From the NCBI GenBank assembly GCA_002706335.1, contig PAKZ01000041.1, positions 1-64,000 of the forward strand: DNA of 64,000 nucleotides, given 5' to 3'. Source of the DNA: Ahrensia sp. (lineage in GTDB: Bacteria; Pseudomonadota; Alphaproteobacteria; Rhizobiales; Rhizobiaceae). Of this stretch, positions 26,946 to 35,588 are shown piece by piece; position 1 is the stretch's first letter; each line of letters opens with the position of its first letter. The position numbers were made by a program, and so were the translations under genes. The notes beneath the pieces are model-generated. The model was not told the origin of the DNA, did no database searches, and worked only from the letters and a program-made list of their open reading frames with translations.

Positions 26946-27854
26946 TCAGTCAGCCGCGTCCCGATAGAGCGCCTCGATGCGGCTGCGAAAAAGATCGGGA
27001 TCGTCGTGGAGCAGGTGCTTAACGATCACGCCTATGCGCTCGTGCAGCGCGAGCGAGTGGTCCTTCATGCAGGCGCGCAGAACCGCGATTTCGGCGGCAT
27101 CGCCGATTTCGTCAGGATCGGCGATGACCAGTTCTTCGAGCACGGCGAGGTCGTGGTCGTCGCCGAGCGCATCGCCGGCCAGATCGGCCACACCGGCGCG
27201 CGCCTTCATGACGCCGGGCCAGGCCGGACGCAGCAGTTTCGCGTGCATCCAATGATATTTGATGCGCTTCCGCAGATCGTGCCAATCGGCCGGGTCGCCC
27301 GTCTCGCGCGCCCGGGCGAGCGCCTGCCGGGCGCGGCCGTAATTCTTCGCCGCGCCCCTGGCGAGCACGCCGACGGCTTTTTTCCGGCCCTTGGGCAGCG
27401 ACAGACCGGACAGCGCATCGACGCCGTCCTCGCAGGACGCGATCGCGGCCGATACGCGCGCATGCAGGTCCGTCTGCGCGGCGGCTATACGATCGCGGCG
27501 GGCGGCGAGGCGATGGCGGATGGCCAGCAGCGTGCCGGGATTTTCACCCCCCGCGCAGTCCACCGAAAGCCGGTCGAGCGCCTCGACCAATGCTGTCGCG
27601 TCGCGCACTGTCGACAAGGTCCGCGCCGTATCGCGCAGGCGGGCGTTCTCGTCGGCATAGAAATCGGGCGCGCCGTAACGGACCAGCCGAAACAGGCCGC
27701 GCAGCCGCTTGAAGCGCTTGCGCGCATCGTGGATCGCCTGATGGCGGCCGTCCGGTTCGCGATAGAGGATATCGATCGCCTGGCGATACTGATGATCGGC
27801 GATACGGGCGACCTCGTCGGTCAGGGGTTTTCCCGGCCTTATCCGGTAGCTCAT
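26946..27854 (-). CDS. CHAD-domain protein
   Basis: 302 residues of a CHAD (conserved histidine alpha-helical) domain: HQAIHDARKRFKRLRGLFRLVR, DARLRDTARTLSTVRDATALVE as RDTARTLSTVRDATAL, and DWHDLRKRIKYHWMHAKLL. CHAD domains bind inorganic polyphosphate. The ATG at 27854 matches the usual N-terminus (MSYRIRPGKPL); an in-frame TTG at 27884 with GGAG four bases upstream would overlap the CYTH gene and is also possible. It follows directly after CYTH, the common fusion partner. Confidence 0.88.
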   Translation of the reverse strand: MSYRIRPGKPLTDEVARIADHQYRQAIDILYREPDGRHQAIHDARKRFKRLRGLFRLVRYGAPDFYADENARLRDTARTLSTVRDATALVEALDRLSVDCAGGENPGTLLAIRHRLAARRDRIAAAQTDLHARVSAAIASCEDGVDALSGLSLPKGRKKAVGVLARGAAKNYGRARQALARARETGDPADWHDLRKRIKYHWMHAKLLRPAWPGVMKARAGVADLAGDALGDDHDLAVLEELVIADPDEIGDAAEIAVLRACMKDHSLALHERIGVIVKHLLHDDPDLFRSRIEALYRDAAD

Positions 27855-27876
27855 ATGCCGATGCCCGTGCTGGCCG

Positions 27877-28356
27877 TCATCCAACGATCTCCGGGAGGCC
27901 TTTTACGGCAAGCGTTGCGTTCGACCACGCCCGGTCGCCGGTGACCTCGCGGCCGATCCAGAACGGCAAGGCGGGATCGTCAGCCTCGGACTGCATTTCC
28001 ACCTCTGCTATGACGAGGCCAGCCAACGCGCCCTCATAGACATCGACCTCCCAGACGAAGCCCTCGTAGGAAACGATATGGCGGGTCTTGCGGACCAGCC
28101 GGCTGCTATTCGCCACCATCTTGCGGGCATCGTCCAGCGGAATGGAATATTCGAACTCGTCGCGGGTCATGGAATTCTGACCGACCTTGACGGTGAGGCG
28201 CGCCTTCTCCCCGTTGGTGATGCGAACCCGCAGGGAGACATCTCCATCGAGCGCGACATAGGCCTGAACGATGTGACGGCTTTCCTCCACGGCGGCGCGC
28301 CAACCGCCGTTTTCAACAAGGAACTTACGCTCAATCTCCAACGCCATTGCCGCCAT
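27877..28356 (-). CDS. CYTH-domain protein (triphosphate tunnel metalloenzyme family)
   Basis: The 159-residue CYTH protein begins with the ExExK motif (EIERKFLV) and shows the charged beta-strand pairs of the tunnel: VSLRVRITNGEKARLTVKVG, DEFEYSIPLDDARKM, FVWEVDVYEGALAGLVIAEVEM. Family members hydrolyse inorganic triphosphate or make cyclic AMP; the short bacterial form beside CHAD is usually a triphosphatase. The ATG at 28356 has GGGGAAG just upstream. It is divergent from mbfA. Confidence 0.88.
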   Translation of the reverse strand: MAAMALEIERKFLVENGGWRAAVEESRHIVQAYVALDGDVSLRVRITNGEKARLTVKVGQNSMTRDEFEYSIPLDDARKMVANSSRLVRKTRHIVSYEGFVWEVDVYEGALAGLVIAEVEMQSEADDPALPFWIGREVTGDRAWSNATLAVKGLPEIVG

Positions 28357-28410
28357 TCTTCCCCGAAACATGAAACTTTTTCAACATAATCCGGCGCGGC
28401 AGTCTGTCTC

Positions 28411-28453
28411 TTGACTGCACGCCATCCCGATCTTAGTTTAGAACTATTCCAAA
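28411..28453 (+). promoter_or_regulatory. Promoter with Irr-type iron control element (ICE)
   Basis: TTGACT (28411-28416) and TAGTTT (28434-28439) are 17 bases apart, as -35 and -10 boxes. Overlapping the -10 is TTTAGAACTATTCCAAA (28437-28453), one mismatch from the TTTAGAA-N3-TTCTAAA palindrome bound by Irr in rhizobia. Irr bound here would block the promoter in low iron, as established for mbfA in Bradyrhizobium and Agrobacterium. Confidence 0.75.
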
Positions 28454-28468
28454 CTGGAAATCCTCGCC

Positions 28469-29452
28469 ATGCTGCAACGCTTCCTGCCGTCTTCGCGGCG
28501 CGACTTCAACTCATTGAGCGAACAGGAAATTCTGGCGCTCGCCATTTCTTCCGAGGAGGACGACGCGCGCATCTATCTCGCCTATGCCGACGGGCTGCGC
28601 GAGGACTTTCCCGCGTCGGCAAAAGTGTTCGAGGATATGGCCGAGGAGGAGAGCACGCACCGCGCCCGGCTGATCGATCTGCACAAGAAGCGGTTTGGCG
28701 ACCGCATTCCGCTGATCCGGCGCGACCATGTGCGCGGCTATTACGAGCGCAAACCGGACTGGCTGGTGCGGCCGCTCGGCGTCGAGAAGGTACGCGCGCA
28801 GGCCGCGGCGATGGAGGCGCAGGCACACCGTTTCTACCTGCGCGCCGCACAGCAATGCGAAGACGCCGACACACGCAAGCTGCTTGGTGAACTGGCGCTG
28901 GCCGAGGCCGGCCACGAAGCCAAGGCAGAGCAGCTGGAAGCCAAGCACCTGCCGGAGGACGTTCGCTCCGCCGAAGACGCGGTCGAACGCCGGCAATTCA
29001 TCCTGACCTATGTGCAACCCGGACTGGCGGGGCTGATGGACGGATCGGTCTCGACGCTCGCGCCGATCTTCGCGACGGCGTTCGCGACGCAAAATCCCGC
29101 GACGACCTTCCTGGTCGGGCTGGCAGCTTCGGTCGGCGCCGGTATTTCGATGGGCTTCACCGAAGTCGCCTCCGACGATGGCGTCATCTCGGGGCGCGGC
29201 TCGCCGGCGAAACGCGGCCTCGTCACCGGCCTGATGACGACGCTTGGCGGCCTCGGCCACGCCCTGCCCTATTTGATCCCGCATTTCTGGACCGCGACGG
29301 TGATCGCGATGATCATCGTCGTCATCGAATTGTGGGCGATCGCCTGGATCCAGAGACGCTGGATGGAAACGCCGTGGAGCCGGGCGATCTTCCAGGTCGT
29401 GCTCGGTGGCGCGCTTGTGTTCGCGGCGGGCATGCTGATCGGCAACGCTTAG
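28469..29452 (+). CDS. mbfA: Membrane-bound ferritin MbfA (iron exporter)
   Basis: 327 residues with two parts. An erythrin/ferritin-like di-iron domain occupies about residues 1-165, with metal-ligand motifs SEEDDARIYLAYAD, MAEEESTHRARL, EAQAHRFYLRAAQQ and ALAEAGHEAKAEQL. A VIT1-type membrane domain follows (about 180-327), with GLMDGSVSTLAPIFATAFA, ISMGFTEVASDDG and three later helices. This fusion is the rhizobial iron exporter that protects against iron and peroxide stress. The upstream Irr box supports repression in low iron. Divergent from the CYTH gene. Confidence 0.93.
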   Translation: MLQRFLPSSRRDFNSLSEQEILALAISSEEDDARIYLAYADGLREDFPASAKVFEDMAEEESTHRARLIDLHKKRFGDRIPLIRRDHVRGYYERKPDWLVRPLGVEKVRAQAAAMEAQAHRFYLRAAQQCEDADTRKLLGELALAEAGHEAKAEQLEAKHLPEDVRSAEDAVERRQFILTYVQPGLAGLMDGSVSTLAPIFATAFATQNPATTFLVGLAASVGAGISMGFTEVASDDGVISGRGSPAKRGLVTGLMTTLGGLGHALPYLIPHFWTATVIAMIIVVIELWAIAWIQRRWMETPWSRAIFQVVLGGALVFAAGMLIGNA

Positions 29453-29606
29453 CGGGCGCGAATAGCGCGAAAATCGTCGCGACACCGGTGATTTCGGCGG
29501 AAATTGCCGTTTTCGTTCACGCAGGATTCATAGTCTTGTGCATATCGTCTTTGCGGTGGGACATCGAGGCGCTTCGCCTCCGACACGGGACTTATCGGAA
29601 ATGGCC

Positions 29607-29921
29607 TTAATCAGGGCTTTCACGAGCGGGCTGACGACGGTTCGCAAATTCTTCGGACCGCATTACCAGCCGGAGCGCTATTACATGCGCGGACCGGGGC
29701 CTGCCTGCGCAAGGCGACAGCTTCACGGCTGACGCGGCCGCAGGCTCAGCACCAGGGGTCCGGCGGCGCCTATAGCCGCGCCACGGAAAAGAGAGATGCC
29801 AGGGGAAAGACACCCTGATGTCGCGCATGGCGTTTGCCTGCGTCACACCGATATCGCGCAGCATCCAGGTTTCGAGTTCAGCCAGACGGCGACGGGTACG
29901 GCGCGGCCGTCCTGTTACGGT
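29607..29921 (-). pseudogene. DUF1127-like gene fragment
   Basis: The minus-strand frame opens after a TGA at 29922-29924 and reads RPRRTRRRLAELETW then MLRDIGVTQANAMRDIRV and SFPWHLSFPWR, matching the end of DUF1127 proteins (RxxLAxLDxxMLxDIGI...PFWR). There is no canonical start before the conserved part, and after the usual end the frame continues for 60 unrelated residues. I read it as a decayed or rearranged copy. Confidence 0.4.
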
Positions 29922-30019
29922 TCACGGAACAAGGCTGGATACGCCGACAGGCGGAGTCACGCGTGCTGGTGTTTTCCGGCGAAGGACTGCGTCGCTTCGA
30001 CGACCTGACCCGATCCTGA
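29891..30019 (+). pseudogene. ArsR-like regulator C-terminal fragment
   Basis: The plus-strand frame reads DGYGAAVLLRFTEQGWIRR then QAESRVLVFSGEGLRRFDDL before a stop. This resembles the C-terminal end of ArsR-type winged-helix regulators (GAALLxRFLExGWxRRxxGSRVLxxTxxG). The N-terminal helices are missing. It overlaps the opposite-strand DUF1127 fragment, so the junction lies near 29890-29920. Confidence 0.35.
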
Positions 30020-30033
30020 CAGAGGTCAGGCGA

Positions 30034-30630
30034 TCACTTCACCGAACCGACGACCGTCTGGTCGGGCATCTCGATCGACACCCAGTGGCCGGCATGGCGG
30101 GCCGACTGGCGCTTGAGATAGGTATAGGGGGTGTCCTTCCACAGCATGACCTTGGTGGTCAGGTTGTCGAGGACGAAATCGCCGCGGGTGGTGCGCACCG
30201 TGAGTACGGCGTGGCCCTCGCCATCCGGCTTGCGCACCACGGTGATCAGCAGGTCGGACGGGGAAATCCCCTCATTGATGAGAAGCTGACGCTTGAGCAG
30301 GACATAGTCCTCGCAGTCGCCCGCCTTGTCCGGGAAGGTCCAGACCTCTTCCTTGCCGTAGATGTCGAAGTCGCTCTTCGGCTCGATCACCATGTTGACG
30401 GTGGAATTGACGTTGAGGATCGCGCTCCAGATCTTGCTGTCGAGGCGCAGCGGGCTGGTGTCGCCCGTCTCGCGGTCGCACTGGTCGCGATAGATGCGGC
30501 AGAACTCGTAATGGCCGATCGGCTGGGAGGTCAGGCCGCCCGTCTTCATCGAACCGGACGCCTGCGACACGGTCGGAAGGCATAAGCCCATCGCAGCCAT
30601 GACGGCAAACAGCGTGACTTTTCTCAGCAC
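30034..30630 (-). CDS. Periplasmic transglutaminase-like cysteine peptidase (BTLCP/DUF920)
   Basis: The 198-residue protein has a signal peptide (TLFAVMAAMGLCLPTVSQA) and a bacterial transglutaminase-like cysteine proteinase domain: catalytic Cys at about residue 106 in GDCEDYVLLKRQLL, His in GEGHAVLTVRTTRG and Asp in FVLDNLT. Such proteins include LapG-like proteases acting on surface adhesins, but most of this rhizobial subgroup is uncharacterised. No LapA or LapD homologue is adjacent. Confidence 0.87.
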   Translation of the reverse strand: MLRKVTLFAVMAAMGLCLPTVSQASGSMKTGGLTSQPIGHYEFCRIYRDQCDRETGDTSPLRLDSKIWSAILNVNSTVNMVIEPKSDFDIYGKEEVWTFPDKAGDCEDYVLLKRQLLINEGISPSDLLITVVRKPDGEGHAVLTVRTTRGDFVLDNLTTKVMLWKDTPYTYLKRQSARHAGHWVSIEMPDQTVVGSVK

Positions 30631-30737
30631 CAGACGCTCCCCTCAGACGCTTACCCGCAAGGTTAACGAAAGGTTAAACAGCAATTCGCGTTTTCACAAC
30701 GGGGGCGGACTACAAGCTCACAACATGGTTACCAACG

Positions 30738-30766
30738 AAAAAGGGCGCCGTTTCCGGCGCCCTTCA
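30738..30766 (-). terminator. Rho-independent terminator after the PHA depolymerase gene
   Basis: A 10-bp stem, AAGGGCGCCG (30741-30750) with CGGCGCCCTT (30755-30764), encloses a TTTC loop; on the minus strand it is followed by TTTCG, giving a T run with the stem's own end. It lies about 30 bases after the stop at 30794. Confidence 0.8.
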
Positions 30767-30793
30767 AGACATTGAAATCATGCTGCTTTCGGA

Positions 30794-32059
30794 TCAGGCA
30801 GCGTCGGTGCGACGGCCCTTCTCGCCGGCGAAACGGGACCGGGCGCGCATGAAGTCGAGCATGCGCGGCGCGATCTCCTTGCGGAATCTGGAACCGTTGA
30901 AGACGCCGTAATGGCCGACGCGCGGCTGTTCATAATGCATCTTCATGGACTCGGGGATCGACGTGCACAGCGCCTGGGCGGCCTTGGTCTGGCCCCGGCC
31001 GGTGATGTCATCATTCTCGCCCTCGATGGTCAGCAGCGCGACGCGACGGATGGCTGCGGGATCGACCAGTTCGCCGCGATGGGTCAAGGTGCCTTTGGCA
31101 AGCGCGTGCTTGATGAACACGACATCGACCGTCTGCAGATAGAACTCCGCGGTGAGGTCCATGACGGCGAGATACTCATCATAGAAATCGCGGTGCTTCT
31201 CGGCGGAATCGCCGTCATTGCGCACCAGATGCATGAAGAAGTCCTTCTGGGCGATCAGATGCCGGTCGAGATTCATCGACATGAAGCCGGTCAGCTGCAG
31301 GAAGCCCGGATAGACCTTGCGCATGAAGCCGGGGTTCGGGAACGGCACCTGCATGATGGCGTTGCTCTCGAACCAGTCGATATCCTTTTCACCGGCCAGA
31401 TCGTTGACGGCGGTCGGATTGCAGCGCGTGTCGATCGGGCCGCCCATCAGCGTCATGGAGAGCGGCACGTTCGGATCGCTGCGGCTTTCCATCAGCGCGA
31501 CGGCGGCGAGCACCGGCACGGAGGGCTGGCACACACCGACGATATGCGTCTCGGGGCCAAGCAGATGCAGCATCTCGATGACATAGTCGATGTAATCGTC
31601 GAGATCGAACGAGCCCTCGGAGAGCGGCACCATGCGGGCATCGATCCAGTCGGTGATGTATACGTCGGCTTCCGGCAGGAAACGCTCGACCGTGCCGCGC
31701 AACAAGGTGGCGTAGTGGCCGGACATCGGCGCGACCAGAAGGACCTTCGGATCGTCGCGTCGCGCGGAGGGCAGATCGCGCTTGAAATGGATCAGGTTGC
31801 AGAACGGCTTCGACCAGACGGTCTTTTCGTGGACATCGACGGTCTCGCCGTCGATCTCGGTCTGCGGCAGGTCGAAGGCCGGCTTGCCGTAGCGGCGCGT
31901 GGCGCGTTCGAAGACCTCGCACCATGCGGCGGCGGTGCGGCCGGCCTTGGTCATGGAGACGGGATTGAGGGGATTGCGGTAGAAAAGCCGCGTTGCGTCG
32001 ACGGCGGCCCGCATGGGCTGCATCATCGCGTGGTTCATTTCATAAAGCTGGTAGAACAT
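30794..32059 (-). CDS. phaZ: Intracellular polyhydroxyalkanoate depolymerase
   Basis: The 421-residue alpha/beta hydrolase begins MFYQLYEMNHAMMQPMRA, as in rhizobial PhaZ. The nucleophile elbow reads GVCQPS, with Cys at about residue 177 replacing Ser, the known feature of type I intracellular depolymerases such as Ralstonia PhaZa1. The catalytic Asp and His are likely in EGENDDITG and RVGHYGVFNG. It mobilises stored PHB. The ATG at 32059 has AGGCAGG upstream; it is followed by a terminator, so it is a single-gene unit. Confidence 0.93.
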   Translation of the reverse strand: MFYQLYEMNHAMMQPMRAAVDATRLFYRNPLNPVSMTKAGRTAAAWCEVFERATRRYGKPAFDLPQTEIDGETVDVHEKTVWSKPFCNLIHFKRDLPSARRDDPKVLLVAPMSGHYATLLRGTVERFLPEADVYITDWIDARMVPLSEGSFDLDDYIDYVIEMLHLLGPETHIVGVCQPSVPVLAAVALMESRSDPNVPLSMTLMGGPIDTRCNPTAVNDLAGEKDIDWFESNAIMQVPFPNPGFMRKVYPGFLQLTGFMSMNLDRHLIAQKDFFMHLVRNDGDSAEKHRDFYDEYLAVMDLTAEFYLQTVDVVFIKHALAKGTLTHRGELVDPAAIRRVALLTIEGENDDITGRGQTKAAQALCTSIPESMKMHYEQPRVGHYGVFNGSRFRKEIAPRMLDFMRARSRFAGEKGRRTDAA

Positions 32060-32214
32060 CGCCTGCCTTTCCTGTTCCGGCGGTTCGCCGGCGAGGGGCA
32101 CATGTTTCCCGGGCCAATGGGCTCAAGGGCCGGGACGTTAACATGCCAATGCTGCGTGGCAACATAAAGAATGTGTACATAACATATAAGTCGTAGAAAT
32201 ACGGCTTTTTGCAC

Positions 32215-32601
32215 TCACAAGTCGCGGATCATCAGAACCCGGTCGGCGATTTCGACCCCTTCGGGTACTTCCCCCGCAACCTGTCGACGAATCGCGGCGG
32301 ACGCGGATTGCGAATCGGATATGCAAAATCCGCGGCGCGCGTAGAAAGGTGCGTTGAACGGAACATCGCGAAATGTCGAGAGAGCGATGCGGCGGAAACC
32401 GGCGGCGCGGGCGCGTTCGGCCGTGGCCTCGAGAAGCGCCGTTCCGATGCCAGCGCCCATGACGTCCGGATCGACGGACAGTTCCTTGAGCCAGCACATG
32501 CCGTCCACCTCGCCGGATGCCGCGAAGCCAAGGAGGCGATCCCCCTCACCGGCAGCGACGAGCGTGTCATTTCCGGTGACGAGGGAGATGAAAGCCTGCA
32601 T
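32215..32601 (-). CDS. GNAT-family N-acetyltransferase (N-terminus not resolved)
   Basis: From the first ATG (32601) the protein has 128 residues, with the acetyl-CoA motif A (LKELSVDPDVMGAGIGTALLEA, signature GAGIGTALL) and motif B (NAPFYARRGF). However, the same frame upstream continues with clear GNAT N-terminal sequence (FRIRAFAPADVSALHAIEAR, then AGTLFADHGFPQL) to about 32710, without any ATG, GTG or TTG. A CTG at 32745 overlapping the preceding stop could serve, giving about 176 residues. The acceptor is unknown. It is last in the dnaK-pyrF cluster. Confidence 0.75.
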   Translation of the reverse strand: MQAFISLVTGNDTLVAAGEGDRLLGFAASGEVDGMCWLKELSVDPDVMGAGIGTALLEATAERARAAGFRRIALSTFRDVPFNAPFYARRGFCISDSQSASAAIRRQVAGEVPEGVEIADRVLMIRDL

Positions 32602-32741
32602 GGGAGCAGGCTTGCCGCCGAGCTGCGGGAAACCGTGATCGGCAAACAGCGTGCCGGCGCGCGCCTCGATCGCATGCAGGGCGGAGACATCCGCAGGCGC
32701 AAAGGCGCGGATGCGAAACCCCGCCGGCAGACGCGAGGCCG

Positions 32742-33035
32742 TCAGCCGTCGTAGCCTTCGACGATGATCAGTTCGCCCTCGGAGATTTCCTGGCGGATCT
32801 TGCGGGCGGCGGTGTAGGTCGGCGAGTTGTAGCAGGCGAGCGCCTTGTCGTAGCTCTCGAACTCGATCACGACATTGCGCGGACGCCCCTCGCCCTCGAC
32901 CGGGTCGTATTTGCCGCCGCGTACCAGGAACTTGGCGCCGTACTCCTTGTAGGCCGGCGTCGCCGCCGTGACATAGTCCTTGTAGCGCTCGGGATCATGC
33001 GTGGTGACGCGCGCGATCCAGTATCCCTTTGCCAT
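32742..33035 (-). CDS. DUF1330 family protein
   Basis: A 97-residue ferredoxin-like (dimeric alpha/beta barrel) protein with the DUF1330 pattern: KGYWIARVTTHDPERYKDY, YGAKFLVRGGKYDPVEGEGR and RNVVIEFESYDKALACYNSPTY. Function unknown. It is 26 bases after pyrF in the same direction; a good ribosome site (AGGAGG) lies upstream of the ATG at 33035. Confidence 0.93.
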   Translation of the reverse strand: MAKGYWIARVTTHDPERYKDYVTAATPAYKEYGAKFLVRGGKYDPVEGEGRPRNVVIEFESYDKALACYNSPTYTAARKIRQEISEGELIIVEGYDG

Positions 33036-33061
33036 GATATTCCTCCTGGTTGGACGCCGGC

Positions 33062-33763
33062 TCAGGCGGCGGATTCGATTTCTTCCAGAATGGCGAGCGC
33101 AGAGGCCGTGCGGTCCGACGCAGCGACGACCGGACGGCCGACGACGAGATGGCTGGCGCCGGCGGCGATGGCGTCGGCGGGGGTGACGACGCGTTTCTGG
33201 TCGCCGGCAGCGGCGCCCGCAGGACGAATGCCAGGCGTCACGACGGCCATGTCGGGCCCGACGATCTCGCGCACCGCCCTCGCCTCGGCGGCTGAACAGA
33301 CGATGCCGCCCATGCCCGCTTCGAAAGCCTGGCGGGCACGCCGGGCGACCAGGGTCTCGGCGGTGTCGTGATAGCCCGCATCGACGAGGTCAGCGTCGTC
33401 CATGGATGTGAGTACGGTGACGCCAAGCAGGCAGAGACCGGAGCCGGAAGCGGCCTCGACGGCGGCAGCCATCGCCTTTGGATAGGCGTGCAGCGTCAGC
33501 ATGGAGACACCGGTCTTCGCGATTGCCTCGACGCCCTTGGCGACGGTGTTGTCGATGTCGAGCAGTTTCAGGTCGAGAAAGACGCGCTTGCCGGCGCGGA
33601 CGAGTTCGTCGGCAAGCTGCATGCCGCCGGAAAAGGCGAGCTGGTAGCCGATCTTGTAGAAGGAGACGGCGTCTCCGAGATTTTCCACGATGCCCGCGGC
33701 TTCGAGCACTGTCGGCACATCTAGGGCGACGATGAGCTGGTCACTTGCCTTGCGATTGGTCAC
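33062..33763 (-). CDS. pyrF: Orotidine 5'-phosphate decarboxylase
   Basis: Converts OMP to UMP, the last step of de novo pyrimidine synthesis. The 233-residue TIM-barrel has LIVALDVP at the N-terminus, the catalytic cluster [14 protein letters not shown] (Lys and Asp), a phosphate-binding VTPGIRPAG and [11 protein letters not shown] near the end. The GTG start at 33763 is preferred: it overlaps the previous stop as GTGA, has GGGGGA upstream and gives the normal length. Confidence 0.95.
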   Translation of the reverse strand: MTNRKASDQLIVALDVPTVLEAAGIVENLGDAVSFYKIGYQLAFSGGMQLADELVRAGKRVFLDLKLLDIDNTVAKGVEAIAKTGVSMLTLHAYPKAMAAAVEAASGSGLCLLGVTVLTSMDDADLVDAGYHDTAETLVARRARQAFEAGMGGIVCSAAEARAVREIVGPDMAVVTPGIRPAGAAAGDQKRVVTPADAIAAGASHLVVGRPVVAASDRTASALAILEEIESAA

Positions 33764-34350
33764 GAGAATCCCCCGAACGCTTCGATGGGCGTCCAATCGC
33801 ATAGCAGATGCCCGTCGACAAGGGAGAAGCCGAAGACCATGCCGCCGCCGCCCGGCCCCTGATCTTCCGTGCGTGCGATGGTCTTTTTGCCGAGATGGCA
33901 TTTCAGCAGCGTGCCGACGCCGCCATGGCCGACGAAGAGGACCGGGACCGACAGATCATGGGTTTCCAGCGTCCGGTCGACTGCGGCGACGATGCGCGCC
34001 TGCGCATCGATGGCGCGTTCCCAGCCGCGAAAGCTCGTCTCCGGTTCGGCGAAGAAGCGGTCGGCGGCGGCCTCGAAATCCGGCGGGGCGAGGAAGCCGG
34101 TGGCGCTGCGGTCATTTTCGCCCATCTCCTCGACGATCTCGACGGTGCAGCCTGCCGTCGCCGCGAGGATTTCGGCGGTCTCGACAGCCTTGCGCTCGGC
34201 GCTGGAAACGATACGGCCGATACCGGCGACCCATGGCTGGCCGGCAAGCGCCACGATGCGGCGCCGGCCGGTTTCGGTGAGGCTCCATTCGGGGACGGGA
34301 ATGGCGGGATCGATGGCGACCTGCGGGTGGGTCAGGTAGACCGCGACCAT
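33760..34350 (-). CDS. Histidine phosphatase family protein (altered RHG motif)
   Basis: The 196-residue protein has the phosphoglycerate-mutase fold: N-terminal [43 protein letters not shown], a GENDR Glu region and [14 protein letters not shown] with the second His. The usual catalytic RHG is here THP: the His is kept, but the phosphate-binding Arg is replaced by Thr. Activity is therefore uncertain, or the substrate differs. It overlaps the genes on both sides (1 and 4 bases). Confidence 0.85.
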   Translation of the reverse strand: MVAVYLTHPQVAIDPAIPVPEWSLTETGRRRIVALAGQPWVAGIGRIVSSAERKAVETAEILAATAGCTVEIVEEMGENDRSATGFLAPPDFEAAADRFFAEPETSFRGWERAIDAQARIVAAVDRTLETHDLSVPVLFVGHGGVGTLLKCHLGKKTIARTEDQGPGGGGMVFGFSLVDGHLLCDWTPIEAFGGFS

Positions 34351-34934
34351 CAGCGCGCCCGGCCCGGCGTACAGTGCTCGACCAGCGCCCGGCAGGCCGC
34401 GTTCAGATCGGCGGCGCGGTTTTCGTCAGACGGCATGTCGTCGTCGCCGAAGCCGTTTCCAGCGTCCGGGATGCAGCAGGTTTGCGAGACCACCAGCGCG
34501 CCGAGGCGGACGAAGACCGTGCGCAGATGATCAAGGACATGCTGGCCGCCCTGCTCCTCGCTGGAAGCGGAGGCGAGTGCGACGGTCAGGCCCTCGAAGG
34601 GCCGGATGCCGGATCGGTCGTCGGAGGCAACGAGGCTGACCCAGTCGAGCGCGTTTTTGAGAATTGACGGGATCGAGGCGTTGTATTCGGGGCTGACCAG
34701 GAAAAGCGCGTCATGGGCGGCGATCATGCCGGCGAGCTTCACCGCGTTTTCCGGGAGGCCCGCGTCGCGGTCGCCGCCCTGACCAAGCAGCGGCAGCGGA
34801 TAATCGGCAAGCGCGATCATCGTCACGTCCGGTTCGATCAGGGCGAGCGTCTTGGCTGCGGCCTGGGCGAGCTTCCTGTTGAAGGATCCGGAGCGGTCTG
34901 AGCCGGAGAGGACGAGGATTTTCGGCGTCATCAT
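34350..34934 (-). CDS. NADPH-dependent FMN reductase-like flavoprotein
   Basis: 194 residues of the flavodoxin-like reductase family: LVLSGSDRSGSFNRKLA (FMN phosphate loop), DALFLVSPEYNASIPSILKNALDWVS (the SPEYN...LKNALDW signature) and VALASASSEEQGGQ. It reduces FMN or quinones/azo compounds with NAD(P)H. The stop shares one base with the histidine phosphatase start (TGATG), showing tight coupling in the operon. Confidence 0.92.
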   Translation of the reverse strand: MMTPKILVLSGSDRSGSFNRKLAQAAAKTLALIEPDVTMIALADYPLPLLGQGGDRDAGLPENAVKLAGMIAAHDALFLVSPEYNASIPSILKNALDWVSLVASDDRSGIRPFEGLTVALASASSEEQGGQHVLDHLRTVFVRLGALVVSQTCCIPDAGNGFGDDDMPSDENRAADLNAACRALVEHCTPGRAR

Positions 34935-34949
34935 CGAGACTGGGCGCCG

Positions 34950-35588
34950 TCACGCCTTGCGGCGATAGACCCAGACGCGCGCGGGCGGCACGTTGCGGAT
35001 GATCCAGCGGGATTTTGTGACGGTGATGGACGGATCGGACAGCGGGATCGGCGGGATGATGCCGTAGGAGAACTGGACGAAGGGCCGCCCCGGCTCCAGC
35101 AGATCGAGCGCCGTCTGCAATAGGTGGGCGCGTTTCTCCTTGGGGAAATTCAGCAGCGGCAGGCCGGATATGACGCAGTCGAAGGCGGGCGGCGCGGCTT
35201 CGCCGAGCGAGGCCGGCAGATCGAAGGCGTCGCCCTGAAGGAAATTCGCACCCGGAAAGCGATCCCTGAGGAGACGGCAGAAGGCGGCGGAATATTCGAC
35301 CGCATAGAGCCTGAGCGGCGCGAGGCCCGTGCCGAGTATCGCGGTAGTGATCGCGCCGGTGCCCGGTCCGAGTTCAAGGACGGGGAGACCGGAATCGAGA
35401 TCGATATGCGACGCCATCAGCATCGCCGTCTCCGACGAGGTGGGAGCGATGGCGCCCACGGAGCGCGGGGCGCGCAGCAGTGACCCCAGAAAGCGGACCT
35501 CATCGGCAAAACGCGCCTTGACCACCGCCTTGCGGGATTTCCTCACCGCAGGCGTTTGCAAGGGGAGCGGTTCGCCTTCAGTCGCCAC
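34950..35588 (-). CDS. pmtA: Phospholipid N-methyltransferase
   Basis: The 212-residue SAM-dependent enzyme methylates phosphatidylethanolamine stepwise to phosphatidylcholine. Features: amphipathic N-terminus ([20 protein letters not shown]) for membrane binding, SAM motif [19 protein letters not shown], motif II region [14 protein letters not shown] and the C-terminal [12 protein letters not shown] typical of rhizobial PmtA. The start overlaps the dnaJ stop by 11 bases. Its position after dnaJ agrees with the arrangement in rhizobia. Confidence 0.93.
   Translation of the reverse strand: MATEGEPLPLQTPAVRKSRKAVVKARFADEVRFLGSLLRAPRSVGAIAPTSSETAMLMASHIDLDSGLPVLELGPGTGAITTAILGTGLAPLRLYAVEYSAAFCRLLRDRFPGANFLQGDAFDLPASLGEAAPPAFDCVISGLPLLNFPKEKRAHLLQTALDLLEPGRPFVQFSYGIIPPIPLSDPSITVTKSRWIIRNVPPARVWVYRRKA

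Larger units (their letters stand above)
29453..30033. other. Long intergenic stretch with gene fragments
   Basis: No intact known gene is visible in these 581 bases. They contain a possible 43-residue ORF (29601-29732, plus strand, MALIRAFTSGLTTVRKFF..., no family, weak ribosome site), a DUF1127-like fragment on the minus strand and an ArsR-like C-terminal fragment on the plus strand, which are listed separately. It looks like a site of past insertion and decay. Confidence 0.4.
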
